This document shows, in pieces, positions 44,212 through 53,897 of a DNA stretch of 64,000 nucleotides. The stretch lies in contig JAHHHQ010000047.1 of NCBI GenBank assembly GCA_019359285.1, forward strand, positions 88,903 to 152,902. The letters are read 5' to 3'. The notes below the pieces were generated by a model. It saw only the letters and a list, made by a program, of their open reading frames with translations. It made no database searches and was not told the DNA's origin. How positions within the stretch are numbered: position 1 is the first letter of the stretch; every line of letters starts with the position of its first letter. The stretch is from Nodosilinea sp. WJT8-NPBG4 (lineage in GTDB: Bacteria; Cyanobacteriota; Cyanobacteriia; Phormidesmidales; Phormidesmidaceae). Made by a program: the position numbers and the translations under genes.

Positions 44212-46896
44212 ATGCCCGGTTCATCCCCCTCCGCCGATAGTCAACCGCCCATTCCCGAGCGGTTGGCCAAGCACACGGTGCGCTATGCCGACCACCACTC
44301 GGTAAATTGGGATGACCTGACGCCGATGATGCGCCATTACGTGGAGATGAAGGAGCAGTATCCTCACGCTCTGGTGCTCTATCGGGTGGGCGACTTCTTT
44401 GAAACGTTCTTTCAAGATGCGATCGCGATCGCCCGCGAGCTAGAGCTGGTGCTCACCAGCAAAGAGGCGGGCAAGCAGATTGGCCGGGTGCCGCTGGCCG
44501 GCATTCCCCACCACGCCCTCGATCGCTACTGCACGCTGCTAGTGGAGCGGGGCTATGCGATCGCCATCTGCGACCAGGTAGAAGACCCCGCCGTGGCTCA
44601 GGGCCTGGTCAAGCGCGAAGTCACTCGCGTCATCACCCCCGGCACGGTGATCGAAGAGGGCATGCTGAGTGCCAGCCAAAACAACTTTTTGGCCTCGGTG
44701 GTAGTGGCCGGCCACCACTGGGGGATGGCCCACGCCGATGTCTCCACCGGAGAATTCTTGACGACCCAGGGGGAAGACCTCGACCAGCTCTGTCAGGAGC
44801 TGCTTAGGCTCCAGCCCGCTGAGGTGCTGTTTCCAGTGGATGCGCCTAACCTGGGAGCGATGCTCAGGCCGGGGGATCAGTCCGACCAACTGCCGGATTG
44901 CCTGCCGCGTCAGTTTTGTTACACCCTGCGGCCCCAAGGCCCCTACAGCCAGAGCGAGGCGCGGCAGCGATTGCTCCAGCGGTTTCGGCTCAGGTCGCTG
45001 GAAGGGCTGGGCTGCGACCATCTGCCCCTGGCGGTGCGGGCAGCAGGCGGCCTGTTGCACTATGTCGAAGAGACCCAGAAGACCGTGCAGGCTCCGCTCC
45101 AGCCCCTCTGCACCTATACCCTGTCCGCCTACCTGGTGATTGATCACCAGACCCGCCGCAATTTAGAAATCACCCAGACGGCGCGCGACGGCACCTACAA
45201 CGGTTCTCTCCTGTGGGCGCTCGATCGCACCGTCACAGCTATGGGCGGGCGCACTCTGCGCCGTTGGCTATTGCAACCGCTGTTGGATGTCAAGGGCATT
45301 CAACAGCGGCAGTCCACCATTATGGAACTGTTGCAGGACGGCAACCTGCGCCAGATGCTCCAGCACAAGCTGAAGCAGATCTATGACCTAGAGCGGCTGG
45401 CGGGTCGAGCCGGATCTGGCACTGCCAATGCTAGGGATCTCGTTGCCCTAGCGGATTCGTTTTTGCGCCTGCCGGATTTGGCCGCTTTGGCAGAACAGGC
45501 CCAGTCGCCCTATCTGCAAGCGCTACAGTATGTGCCGCCGGAACTGGAGCAGCTGGGGCAGACGCTGCGATCGCACCTGGTCGAAACCCCGCCCCTCTAC
45601 CTCACCGAGGGCCACCTGATTCGCGATGGCATCAACGCCCAGCTCGACGACCTGCGCCAGCAGGCGGTGGATGACCAAAAATGGATCGCGGAGCTGGAGC
45701 CCGCCGAACGCCAGCGCACCGGCATCTCTACCCTCAAAGTTGGCTTTAACAAAGCCTTTGGCTACTACATCAGCGTTTCCCGCGCTCGCGCCGACCAGGC
45801 TCCCGACGACTACATCCGCAAGCAAACCCTCACCAACGAAGAGCGCTATATCACCCCCGAACTCAAGGAGCGGGAAACGCGGGTGTTTAATGTCGAGTCC
45901 GAGATCAATGCTCTGGAGTACGAGATCTTCAACCGGCTGCGCGAGCAGGTGGGCGAGCAGGTCGAACTGATTCGCAAAGTAGCCTCAGCGGTAGCGGCGG
46001 CAGATGTGCTGTGTGGCCTGGCGGCGGTCGCTATTTTTCAGGGCTACTGCTGCCCCGAGATGGATGAGTCAAGGGCGATCGCCGTCACCGAAGGCCGCCA
46101 CCCGGTCGTCGAGCAACTGCTCCCGGCTGGGTTCTTTGTGCCCAACTCTAACTACATGGGGACGCTCTCGACCGATCGCGACGCCACTCACCCCCAAGAC
46201 CTGATTATTCTCACCGGCCCCAACGCCAGCGGCAAGAGCTGCTACCTACGCCAGGTGGGGCTGATTCAGCTGATGGCGCAGACGGGTAGCTTTGTGCCCG
46301 CCAAGGCGGCGCGGCTGGGGGTGTGCGATCGCATCTTCACCCGTGTCGGTGCCGTTGACGACCTCGCTAGCGGCCAATCGACCTTTATGGTGGAGATGAA
46401 CGAGACGGCGAATATTTTGAACCACGCCACGCCCAGGTCTCTGGTGCTGCTGGATGAAATTGGCCGGGGCACCGCCACCTTCGATGGCCTCTCCATTGCC
46501 TGGGCGGTGGCCGAGCACCTAGCAGTTGAGATCCAGTCTCGCACCATTTTTGCCACCCACTACCACGAGCTGAACGAGCTGGCGGCGCTGATTCCCAATG
46601 TGGCCAACTACCAGGTCACGGTCAAAGAAATGCCCGACCAGATTATCTTTTTGCACCAGGTGCAGCCCGGCGGAGCCGATAAATCCTACGGCATTGAGGC
46701 AGGGCGACTGGCGGGGCTACCTACCTCTGTCATTCAACGCGCTAGGGATGTGATGCGGGAGATCGAGCGCAACAGCACGATCGCCGTGGGCCTGCGGGGA
46801 GAGGTTCCAAGAGCCTCAACCCCTCGCCGCCGCGTGAAGGACATGGAAAGTAGCTATGACCCCTCAAAACAACTAGATCTGTTCGAAAGATCTTGA
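44212..46896 (+). CDS. mutS: DNA mismatch repair protein MutS
   Basis: Mismatch-recognition ATPase, 894 residues. The mismatch-contacting Phe lies in [11 protein letters not shown] (Phe-x-Glu variant), the connector and lever domains follow, and the ATPase has Walker [16 protein letters not shown], Walker [17 protein letters not shown] and the His in FATHYHEL. The C-terminal tail continues about 40 residues after the ATPase. No mutL adjacent. It belongs to the MutS1 group. Confidence 0.96.
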   Translation: MPGSSPSADSQPPIPERLAKHTVRYADHHSVNWDDLTPMMRHYVEMKEQYPHALVLYRVGDFFETFFQDAIAIARELELVLTSKEAGKQIGRVPLAGIPHHALDRYCTLLVERGYAIAICDQVEDPAVAQGLVKREVTRVITPGTVIEEGMLSASQNNFLASVVVAGHHWGMAHADVSTGEFLTTQGEDLDQLCQELLRLQPAEVLFPVDAPNLGAMLRPGDQSDQLPDCLPRQFCYTLRPQGPYSQSEARQRLLQRFRLRSLEGLGCDHLPLAVRAAGGLLHYVEETQKTVQAPLQPLCTYTLSAYLVIDHQTRRNLEITQTARDGTYNGSLLWALDRTVTAMGGRTLRRWLLQPLLDVKGIQQRQSTIMELLQDGNLRQMLQHKLKQIYDLERLAGRAGSGTANARDLVALADSFLRLPDLAALAEQAQSPYLQALQYVPPELEQLGQTLRSHLVETPPLYLTEGHLIRDGINAQLDDLRQQAVDDQKWIAELEPAERQRTGISTLKVGFNKAFGYYISVSRARADQAPDDYIRKQTLTNEERYITPELKERETRVFNVESEINALEYEIFNRLREQVGEQVELIRKVASAVAAADVLCGLAAVAIFQGYCCPEMDESRAIAVTEGRHPVVEQLLPAGFFVPNSNYMGTLSTDRDATHPQDLIILTGPNASGKSCYLRQVGLIQLMAQTGSFVPAKAARLGVCDRIFTRVGAVDDLASGQSTFMVEMNETANILNHATPRSLVLLDEIGRGTATFDGLSIAWAVAEHLAVEIQSRTIFATHYHELNELAALIPNVANYQVTVKEMPDQIIFLHQVQPGGADKSYGIEAGRLAGLPTSVIQRARDVMREIERNSTIAVGLRGEVPRASTPRRRVKDMESSYDPSKQLDLFERS

Positions 46897-47284
46897 TTAG
46901 TCTTAGTCTCGTATGGGCAGACTAATGAGCGTAGATCTAGAATTTCTTGGAAATTATCATAGCAGCATCTAATGTAGATGTCTGTCGCATTTAGATGGGA
47001 AGCCTTGCTTCAGGAAGTCAAGCCAGAGTTCCGCACAAAACCTTGAAGGAAATCTCTAAGAGGGCGTTTGAAAAGTGAGTCGCTGTAGCTTTAGTCACTG
47101 GCTGATCCCCCCCTGCCCCCTTCAAAAGGGGGGCTTAGGGGGATCTCCACTTTTGCTACAAGAAATAGGACTTTTCAAACATCCTCTAATATTCACCATA
47201 AATTATTTTGAATAGAGAAGCAGGATACCTTGAGACTTGGGATATTTTGAAGAAACTAGCATTATTCACTAACATAAAAACCAC
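46897..47284. other. Intergenic region containing a MITE-like element
   Basis: 388 bases after mutS. A 127-base element with inverted termini (47060-47186) occupies the middle and is listed separately; the remaining DNA is AT-rich and contains no supported gene. Confidence 0.6.
47060..47186. mobile_element. MITE-like element with TAA duplications
   Basis: Left end GAGGGCGTTTGAAAAGT and right end ACTTTTCAAACATCCTC are imperfect inverted repeats of 17 bases, with two mismatches. TAA flanks both sides (47057-47059 and 47187-47189), consistent with a three-base target duplication. Inside lies a C-run/G-run palindrome (CCCCCCTGCCCCCTTC ... GGGGGGCTTAGGGGG) typical of cyanobacterial intergenic repeats. 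It encodes no protein, so it must be moved in trans; TAA targets recall IS5-like enzymes, which is inference. Confidence 0.75.
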
Positions 47285-47881
47285 ATGCTTTTTTCAGGGC
47301 TTAGTGTTGAAAAAGTGAGGAGTCTTGCCAGCGATGGCAAAATCACTAAAACTTTGGCAGAAGAATTGATAAAGAAATCAGCGTATTGGTATGACCATCC
47401 TGCAGGATACCCTGTTAATGCACCAGGGCACGCTAAACACATCCGTAGCCCCGAGGCTTGCTGGTCTGAAATCTTAGGTGAATCTCAAAGCAAGTGGCAA
47501 AGCTGGAGAATTGATTTCGGAGCCAACGTTTTTGAGATAAATAGGGCTGTTGATCGATGCCAAAAACAAATTTTAGATACAATCGAAATTGATCAAACAA
47601 AAGAATGGGCAGCTTTAGAGGAAAACCTTCACATCAAAGTTCGACAGTCGGTTGCAAACTTTGACGGCCATGAATATGACTTGTTTCCTGTCAATATAGA
47701 AAATCACATGATCTTTGGAGCAAACTCAATATGTGTAACTGCCTTCGTTAAATATTTAATCTCGGAGTCAGTAGATTTTTCAACAATAGAAAGACTAAAG
47801 TGTGGAAAATGCGGCAGAACCTTCCTGAATCGCCGCCAACTAAATATTCACCGAAGAAAGATGCACGGAGTACTTCTTTGA
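47285..47881 (+). CDS. Unknown protein with a C-terminal classical C2H2 zinc finger
   Basis: 198 residues encoded in visibly AT-rich DNA unlike its neighbours, suggesting transfer. The N-terminal 160 residues are unrecognised (LIKKSAYWYDHPAGYPVNAP, then FDGHEYDLFPVNIENHMIFG). The C-terminus has Cys173, Cys176, His189 and His194 in a C-x2-C-x3-F-x5-L-x2-H-x4-H pattern, the exact classical TFIIIA-type finger, rare in bacteria and different from the Ros/MucR type. DNA or RNA binding is therefore likely; the rest is unknown. No strong ribosome-binding site precedes ATG 47285. Confidence 0.8.
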   Translation: MLFSGLSVEKVRSLASDGKITKTLAEELIKKSAYWYDHPAGYPVNAPGHAKHIRSPEACWSEILGESQSKWQSWRIDFGANVFEINRAVDRCQKQILDTIEIDQTKEWAALEENLHIKVRQSVANFDGHEYDLFPVNIENHMIFGANSICVTAFVKYLISESVDFSTIERLKCGKCGRTFLNRRQLNIHRRKMHGVLL

Positions 47882-48002
47882 AGTAGGTGTTTTCTAGATT
47901 CTACATGAACCCATCTTTATTCTCTGGAAAACGTAATCAAGCAATTCTATGCCTTGAGGAAATAAGGATTTCACTTTCTAGAGCTAGAGGGCTTGCTTCG
48001 AA

Positions 48003-48032
48003 CAAAGATAATATCAAATATTATTATCTTTG
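48003..48032. repeat. AT-rich perfect hairpin
   Basis: CAAAGATAATA (48003-48013) and TATTATCTTTG (48022-48032) are perfect complements around an eight-base loop. It lies 122 bases downstream of the zinc-finger gene and could be a weak bidirectional terminator, though no T-run follows; alternatively an operator. Confidence 0.5.
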
Positions 48033-48177
48033 ATTAGCTTCTCACACTCATTTGAAATTCCAGTCATCATTAGCACTCATTCAACTCCTTTCAAAAGCTC
48101 CTGGCCTATCGTTTCTGGCTGTCCAGCGAGTAATTTCAAAGCATGAATTCTATCATTTGATGTGAATTTCCAAGTTG

Positions 48178-48813
48178 TTAGCGAGGTGAAAGTTGAACTT
48201 TTACCCAGCCATGAAAAGCTTTTACGAGTTCTAAATAATCCACCGTTTCAGCCTGTTGTAGAAAGCTAGAAATCTCAGTAATGGGTAAGTTGGGGAAAAA
48301 CTGGCTAGAGGGAGCCGTTACATAATCTCGGTTTTGAGGCTGGTGAATAGATAGGGTAGTGCCGTTGTATACCCACACTTCTAAAACCCCCAAGTCAGCA
48401 TAGGTTGCTAACCGACCGCGAGACGCACTGGTGACATCAATTTCAACCACTAGGTCAGGCGGTGGGTCAGTCACTGGCGACAGGTGCTTTTTACCGCGTA
48501 CGGCGTCAATGTTGTAGATATAAAAGCACTCATCTGGTTCGGCTCCACTGAGTTCAGGATGCTTGAACGTGGTAGAACCCAGCGGCTCAATGCGAATATC
48601 TAGCTCCTCGGCCAGGGTTTCGACAAATCGACCCACCAGCTTTTTGTAGCGCTCATGTTCTGGGGATGGGGCCATGATCTCCAGATTCCCTCGGTTGTAG
48701 GTGAGGCGTAGGCGGCGATCGCGCAGTTCATCCAGCAGACGCTCGTAGGTCTGCCAGCTAATACCCGTCAAATGGATAATTTCGTTAGGAGGTGTCAGCA
48801 GCGTCGTTGTCAT
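48178..48813 (-). CDS. Uma2 family endonuclease (DUF820)
   Basis: 211 residues with the restriction-endonuclease fold of the Uma2 family, multiplied in cyanobacteria. Core motif: HPELSGAEPDECFYIYN, then PPDLVVEIDVTSASRGRLAT with the catalytic Asp/Glu, and LGVLEVWVYNG. The biological role of the family is unsettled; copies often lie in accessory regions, as here next to a mobile element. Confidence 0.93.
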   Translation of the reverse strand: MTTTLLTPPNEIIHLTGISWQTYERLLDELRDRRLRLTYNRGNLEIMAPSPEHERYKKLVGRFVETLAEELDIRIEPLGSTTFKHPELSGAEPDECFYIYNIDAVRGKKHLSPVTDPPPDLVVEIDVTSASRGRLATYADLGVLEVWVYNGTTLSIHQPQNRDYVTAPSSQFFPNLPITEISSFLQQAETVDYLELVKAFHGWVKVQLSPR

Positions 48814-48970
48814 AAAACCCTAGCCAAAGCGTTAAACCTAATTCAAGTCCAGACCGTGGAGTGCTGCCTACAGAAAAGCTTTAGTACCCAATCTAAATTT
48901 GGTGTAGCTCAATTCTATAATCTCAGCTAGCCATCTAGGCTTCTTCAAGCCGCTCTCAGAATCGCTCGTG

Positions 48971-50131
48971 CTAACCCATAGGGCCAGCTAAAATCACCTT
49001 GGCTAGGGCGTCAATGACGGTCTCGGGCGGTTCTTGCTTTAGGTCGCTGTACCACTGCTCAGTGGCCTCGGGCACGTAGCCGTAGATGAGGCTGGTGCGC
49101 TTGCGGGCCTTGAGCACTAGCTCGGCGGTGCGGTCTTTGCGGGCCGACTCATAGCGCTTGAGGGCATCGGCCACGCCAATATTGGTGGTGTGCAGGTAGC
49201 GGGTCAGCACTTCGGCATCTTCCATGGCCTGACAGCCCCCTTGGCCTAGTGTGGGGGTGGTGGCATGGGCCGAGTCGCCCAGTAAGGCAATACGACCTTT
49301 CACGAGGTGCTCCAGAGGGTCGATGTCGCCAATTTCTAGGCGATTGGTCTGCTCTGGGTCAAGGGCTTGAATGAGCTTTTGCACCGGCTCGGGCCAGCCC
49401 TGAAAGATTTTGGCCAATTCATCCTGGCGGTAGGTGGGCTCAACCTGGGTGCCCTCAGCCATCGGTGCCCCAAAGAAAAAGTAAAAGCGATCGCCCCCAA
49501 CGGGCATCATCGAGGCGCGCTTGCTATCGCCCACGTAGAGCACCCACAGATTTGGGTCGCACAGTTCAGGGTCAGCTTTGACCAAGCCATTCCAGTTGAC
49601 GTAGCGGGCGTAGCGGCGAGCGACATGCCCCACCACATGGGCTCGCACTGCTGAATGAATGCCGTCGGCCCCCACCACTAGGTCGCCGCTGACGCGATCG
49701 CCGTTTTCAAAGATAGCAGTGGCGCTGTGCTCGTCTTGCTCCACGCCGATGCAGTTCATGCCCAGGTGCACATCCTCGGGGCCAAAGGCTTCGAACAGCA
49801 TGGTTTGCAGGTCAGTGCGGGCTACGGGGTAGGGGCGCTGGCCCACCTGCTCAAACAGAGGGCGCAGATCGACGTAGCTGAGGGATTCATCGGTGTGGCT
49901 GCGATACTCCATGGCATTCATCTCACCGCCAATGGCGGCCAGCTTTTCCCCCAGACCCAGATGGTTGAGCACCTTGACCCCGTTAGACCAGAGCGAAATA
50001 CCGGCGCCAGCGGGCCGCAGCTCTTGGGCGCGATCGTAAATTTCGACCTGGTACCCTGCCTGGCGCATGGCAATGCCCGTGGTTAATCCGCCGATTCCGG
50101 CTCCGATAATCACCACCTTCAGGTTGTACAT
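48971..50131 (-). CDS. FAD-dependent monooxygenase (zeaxanthin epoxidase/salicylate hydroxylase-like)
   Basis: 386-residue class A flavoprotein monooxygenase. FAD motif VVIIGAGIGGLTTGIAM at the N-terminus, the DG motif VVGADGIHSAVRA, and the FAD/ribityl motif GRIALLGDSAHATTPTLGQG with GGCQAMEDAEVL. The substrate could be an aromatic compound or a carotenoid; sequence alone cannot decide. It is a single gene with no pathway neighbours. Confidence 0.9.
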   Translation of the reverse strand: MYNLKVVIIGAGIGGLTTGIAMRQAGYQVEIYDRAQELRPAGAGISLWSNGVKVLNHLGLGEKLAAIGGEMNAMEYRSHTDESLSYVDLRPLFEQVGQRPYPVARTDLQTMLFEAFGPEDVHLGMNCIGVEQDEHSATAIFENGDRVSGDLVVGADGIHSAVRAHVVGHVARRYARYVNWNGLVKADPELCDPNLWVLYVGDSKRASMMPVGGDRFYFFFGAPMAEGTQVEPTYRQDELAKIFQGWPEPVQKLIQALDPEQTNRLEIGDIDPLEHLVKGRIALLGDSAHATTPTLGQGGCQAMEDAEVLTRYLHTTNIGVADALKRYESARKDRTAELVLKARKRTSLIYGYVPEATEQWYSDLKQEPPETVIDALAKVILAGPMG

Positions 50132-50459
50132 GGGGCGCTCCTAACTGCTGTGATGGGTAGGGCATGTTTGTGACGGGGGCGTGTTGCCGAAGCTATTGCA
50201 CGCTTGCCTAGAGTCTAGGATTTCATCGTCAATAGTCTCACTGTAAAGAACAATCTGTATACAGTGCACAGTTGCGGGTGGCTAGGTTAGCAGCGGCGCC
50301 CAGGGCCGTCAACCGTAAAAATCGGCTAGGAAGTAGTTCTACTCAATCTTTAAGAACCTGCCAAATTGTTCACCAATTTGTTACGGCTGCTACATCAGAA
50401 ATCGCTGGATTTTTTTCGGCCACAGGGAAGAGGTAACTGTCCAGATTTGGAATACCATC
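50132..50459. other. Intergenic region upstream of the PatX-like gene
   Basis: 328 bases between divergent genes. The palindrome CTGTATACAG lies at 50255-50264, with related ACTGT/ACAGT half-sites around it. The same ten bases also lie at 8340-8349, upstream of the GGDEF-EAL gene. No gene is supported. Confidence 0.4.
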
Positions 50460-50669
50460 ATGTGGCATCGTTTCTCTGTAGTGTTGGCTGCTGTTTTAGT
50501 CGGTAGCGTGGGTGGTCTGAGCTATGTGGCGCTGTCTCCGCAGACGGCTGCTGCCCCATTATCTCTTGGCGTTGAGGGTGTTGAGGTTGACGCGGATACG
50601 GTTGCTAGCAGCTATGTTCAGGGTAAAAAACGGTCGGGCAGCGGGCGGCGACAGATGCGCGGCAGCTAG
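50460..50669 (+). CDS. Short exported peptide precursor, PatX-like
   Basis: 69 residues: an N-terminal signal or membrane segment (FSVVLAAVLVGSVGGLSYVA), a short acidic middle (VEGVEVDADTV), and a basic C-terminus QGKKRSGSGRRQMRGS. That layout and the GSGRR ending resemble PatX precursors, whose RGSGR-type pentapeptide binds and inhibits HetR. The exact RGSGR is absent here: the residues are R-S-G-S-G-R. hetR is not in the window. It is tail to tail with the pseudokinase gene, overlapping by a few bases. The protein could also be unrelated. Confidence 0.65.
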   Translation: MWHRFSVVLAAVLVGSVGGLSYVALSPQTAAAPLSLGVEGVEVDADTVASSYVQGKKRSGSGRRQMRGS

Positions 50670-52615
50670 GGTTCTTCTCCCTGAATAGCTCGGAGCTTTT
50701 CTAGCTGATATTTGGCGTCGTCAAAGCAGCCCAGGCGGCTGACGTCGAGACAGGCGCTAGCCACGGTTTCTAAATCGGCGATCGCGCTCTCAATATCCCC
50801 CAGCTCTGCATGGAGCAACCCCCGGTCATAATGGGCAAAGGGATGATTGGGATTGAGCTGAATCGTTTGATTAAAGTCGGCCATGGCCCCGGCGTAGTCG
50901 CCTAGATCTTGGCGCGTCAAACCGCGATTGTAGTAGGGCTCCGGGCTGCCCGCATTGATTTGAATTGCGATCGTAAAGTCTTGAATCGCCCCCTGAAAAT
51001 CGTTGAGTCGCCGCTTGACTAGCCCCCGGTTTTCGTAGGCCAGACTGTTGTTGGGGCGCAGGTTGACGGCCTCGGTGCAGTCGTTGAGGGCGGCAGCGTG
51101 GTCTGCCAGGTTCGAGAGGGATAGGCACCGATTTAGGTAAGCATCGGCCTTGCTTTCCGGGTCCTTGGCCAAGTTGATGGCGGCAGTATAGTCTTGCAGG
51201 GCTCCCTCCTCGTCCCCTAGCTCGGCCCGGGCGTTGCCCCGGTTGATGTGGGCATCAACGTAGGTGGCTTCGCGCTCTAGGGCATCGCCGTAGTCGGCGA
51301 TCGCCCCCTGCAAATCGCCCAGGCGAAAGCGCAAGTTGCCCCGCTGAAAGTACCAAGTGGCCGTGTCGGGATCGTTCTGAATAGCGTTGGTCAGGTCTTG
51401 CAGGGCCTCCTCCGATTGCCCGTTTTCCCACAGCAGAGTAGAGCGCTGGGCCAGGGCCTTCCCATGGTCAGGTTTTAGCTCGATCGCCTGGTTGAGGTAG
51501 TTGAGCGAGTCATTCTTTTGCCCCACCTGCTTAGCGGCTTCGGCCTGCTGGAGTAGGCTATTGACCGTCATGCGTTGGGGAATGCGCAGCAAAAACACTC
51601 CCGCCACCGTCAGCAGGGCGATCGCGACCCCGGCGCCCAACCAAACTTTAGAGCGACGGCCGAGACGAGCGGCACGAGGGGCCGCGGGCGGCATGGACGC
51701 TAACCGTTCTGAATCCATGGCACCGTTCTCCGGGGGCGGGGGACTGACAGGCTTGGCCAGAGCCACCGGGTCAGCGGAGCCAACCCGCTCAGCCAGGGCC
51801 AGCAAAATGTCTTTGGCCTGGTGATACTGCGCCTCAGGCTGGGGCGACACCATTTTGATCAGAATGTCTTTAAGGGGGTTGCCTAGAGTTGAGCACTCGT
51901 CGAGTTGGAGCTTGATTTGGGCTAAAAAATCCTCCTGGTTTAGGCGGGGAATCGCCTCGTTAGACAGGCCCGTGGCCATCTGCATGGCAATCATGCCCAG
52001 GGCAAAGTGGTCGGCGGCAAAGCGAGTGTATTGGCGGTGCTTGACCTGGGGCAAGTAGGCCGACTCGGCTGTGAGAGTTGCGGAGTTGCCGTTGTCTGAG
52101 CTCGGCTCGGGGGTGCCCGCATCCTGAATCAGGCCGAAATCTACTAGTACCAGGTGACCGCGATCGCGATGCCGAATTAGGTTGTTGGGGTGCAGGTTTT
52201 GGTGGGCAATGCCGTGGCGCTGAATTAGGTCTAAAATGCCTAAGCTCTCGACTAAAAAGCGCAGTACCTCAGCCTCGAGTCTGGGTTTGCCTTCAGCTAG
52301 TTCAGCCATGAGGGAATGGCCGGCAACATAGTCGCGCACCCAGTAAAAGTCCTGCCCTTCCTGCACTGTAGAGAGGTTTTTGGCGATCGCTTCTTGGTCG
52401 CCCATGCGCTTGAGTAGGTTGACCCGCTTGGCTAGCAAATCGTTGAGAAATTTTAGGGTAATGGTGTTGTGGGAGGGTAGCTGCAAATGCTTAACAATGC
52501 ATTTTGCCTTTGCCGGATCGCTATGATCGGTCATCAGATAGGTCTTGGTGTAGGCCTTAGTGCTGACAACTCGAATGAACTGAAACCGTCCATCGATCAG
52601 TCTTTTCACAACCAT
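50666..52615 (-). CDS. Kinase-like (probable pseudokinase) protein with TPR repeats
   Basis: 649 residues from ATG 52615 (GTG 52639 is an alternative). A Ser/Thr-kinase-like domain keeps DFG (VLVDFGLIQD, Asp159) but the catalytic loop reads HGIAHQNLHPNNLI: His138-Gln-Asn140 in place of His-Arg-Asp, and there is no glycine-rich loop, so catalysis is doubtful. A membrane span follows (VWLGAGVAIALLTVAGVFLL), then about eight TPR repeats (ATWYFQRGNLRFRLGDLQGA), probably in the periplasm or lumen. A scaffold or sensor is more likely than a kinase. Confidence 0.85.
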   Translation of the reverse strand: MVVKRLIDGRFQFIRVVSTKAYTKTYLMTDHSDPAKAKCIVKHLQLPSHNTITLKFLNDLLAKRVNLLKRMGDQEAIAKNLSTVQEGQDFYWVRDYVAGHSLMAELAEGKPRLEAEVLRFLVESLGILDLIQRHGIAHQNLHPNNLIRHRDRGHLVLVDFGLIQDAGTPEPSSDNGNSATLTAESAYLPQVKHRQYTRFAADHFALGMIAMQMATGLSNEAIPRLNQEDFLAQIKLQLDECSTLGNPLKDILIKMVSPQPEAQYHQAKDILLALAERVGSADPVALAKPVSPPPPENGAMDSERLASMPPAAPRAARLGRRSKVWLGAGVAIALLTVAGVFLLRIPQRMTVNSLLQQAEAAKQVGQKNDSLNYLNQAIELKPDHGKALAQRSTLLWENGQSEEALQDLTNAIQNDPDTATWYFQRGNLRFRLGDLQGAIADYGDALEREATYVDAHINRGNARAELGDEEGALQDYTAAINLAKDPESKADAYLNRCLSLSNLADHAAALNDCTEAVNLRPNNSLAYENRGLVKRRLNDFQGAIQDFTIAIQINAGSPEPYYNRGLTRQDLGDYAGAMADFNQTIQLNPNHPFAHYDRGLLHAELGDIESAIADLETVASACLDVSRLGCFDDAKYQLEKLRAIQGEEP

Positions 52616-52892
52616 TAGTTTTTGCTGAGGTAAATGCACCGGCTAGGGCGTTGCCCGCAACCCTAGGCCGTGGGTCATGCGTTAGCGTGCTGCCCGATCT
52701 CATCGGTGCTCTGAAGTGGATACCTCAGAGAGCTTAAACCCCTACTTAGGGCCAGCGGCTATCCCAAAAAGATAAGGCAGATGTAGCGTCGATTTCAGGA
52801 AGAAAGCAATGCGGGCTAATCTACCCCACGGCTGAAACTCAATCAGCGGATGGCTAAGATAATTAAGGCGACCCATCAGCAGCAATACTACT

Positions 52893-53303
52893 ATGTACTG
52901 TGTGATTTATGACGGTAACTGTAACCTCTGCGTCAGTCTAGTGCAGCTCTTGGAGTCGCTTGATCGCGGCACCCAGTTTCAGTACGTGCCCATGCAAGAC
53001 GAGGCCACTCTGGTTCGCTACGGCATCAGTTCCCAAGACTGCGAAGCCGGCATGATCGTAATTGATAAGCAAGCTCCTGAACGCCGCTGGCAGGGCAGTG
53101 ATGCCGCTGAAGAAATCGGCCGTTTGCTGCCCCTGGGTAACCCCTTTGTCCAGGCCTATCGAGCGCTGCCTGGAGCCAAGGCAGTGGGCGACTCAATCTA
53201 TGCCTTGGTGCGCGATCGCCGCTACGAGCTATTTGGTAAGCGCCAGGCGCGCTACGACTCGGCTTACCCCCTCTGCGACGGAGATGGGTGTATCCACAGA
53301 TGA
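52893..53303 (+). CDS. DCC family thiol-disulfide oxidoreductase-like protein (DUF393)
   Basis: 136 residues with the DxxCxxC motif DGNCNLC (Asp7, Cys10, Cys13) in a thioredoxin-like fold, and the later FVQAYRALPGAKAVGDSIYA and RYELFGKRQAR. DCC proteins are predicted redox enzymes without known substrate. ATG 52893. The short exported tandem-repeat gene begins 90 bases downstream on the same strand. Confidence 0.9.
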   Translation: MYCVIYDGNCNLCVSLVQLLESLDRGTQFQYVPMQDEATLVRYGISSQDCEAGMIVIDKQAPERRWQGSDAAEEIGRLLPLGNPFVQAYRALPGAKAVGDSIYALVRDRRYELFGKRQARYDSAYPLCDGDGCIHR

Positions 53304-53393
53304 GGGGTTCGGCCCCCTATGGTTACCTTGGATACATCAAGGCAGCGGCTCACACGGGATTGGGCGTGCTGCTCCCTCGTTGTTGACCCAAGG

Positions 53394-53792
53394 ATGACCG
53401 TTATGAGCCTGCGATCGCAACTTGCCCTAGCCAGCCTCAGCATTTTGGCCACCGCCGCCCTAGTCGCCACCGCCGCAGATGCCCGCCCCGACCAAGGCCG
53501 AGGGCAGCGTCCTCAGCCCAGCGCACCCGTGGCGCAAGAACCAGCGCCCCAGGTCGCATCCCCTGCCGCTACGCTGGAAACTCCTGAGGTCACGCTTGAA
53601 ACCACTGACTCTGTTGTCGTCGAAATCCCTGAAACGGGGACTTCTGTGGTCAGCGAATCCACGGCAGAGGATGAGAACCTGCCCCCCGGTCTTCAGCGCC
53701 GGGTCGATAGCGATCGCGGCCTTCCCCCCGGCCTTCAGCGGCAGGCCGACAGCGATCGTGGTCTACCTCCCGGTCTGCAACGCAGCCGATAA
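53394..53792 (+). CDS. Exported protein with LPPGLQR tandem repeats
   Basis: 132 residues from ATG 53394: signal peptide ending ADA-RP, a low-complexity Pro/Glu/Val-rich middle, then three tandem units of DSDRGLPPGLQR type near the C-terminus. The repeat DNA includes GCGATCGC-like HIP1 sequence. No family is recognised; LPPGLQR/LPPGLAK repeats occur in some secreted proteins of other bacteria without known role. Confidence 0.7.
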   Translation: MTVMSLRSQLALASLSILATAALVATAADARPDQGRGQRPQPSAPVAQEPAPQVASPAATLETPEVTLETTDSVVVEIPETGTSVVSESTAEDENLPPGLQRRVDSDRGLPPGLQRQADSDRGLPPGLQRSR

Positions 53793-53897
53793 ACAAGTTG
53801 GCTTTTAAGGACCGGGTGCCTGTTGAGTTGTCCAACGCGTGAATGGACGACCCCAAGGCAACCGGTCCTTTTTAGAGCCTATCTGCGGCAATTGCCC

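Noticed and set aside
44539..45147. 202-codon minus-strand frame inside mutS
   Set aside because: Antisense of an intact MutS; no family signature or ribosome-binding site.
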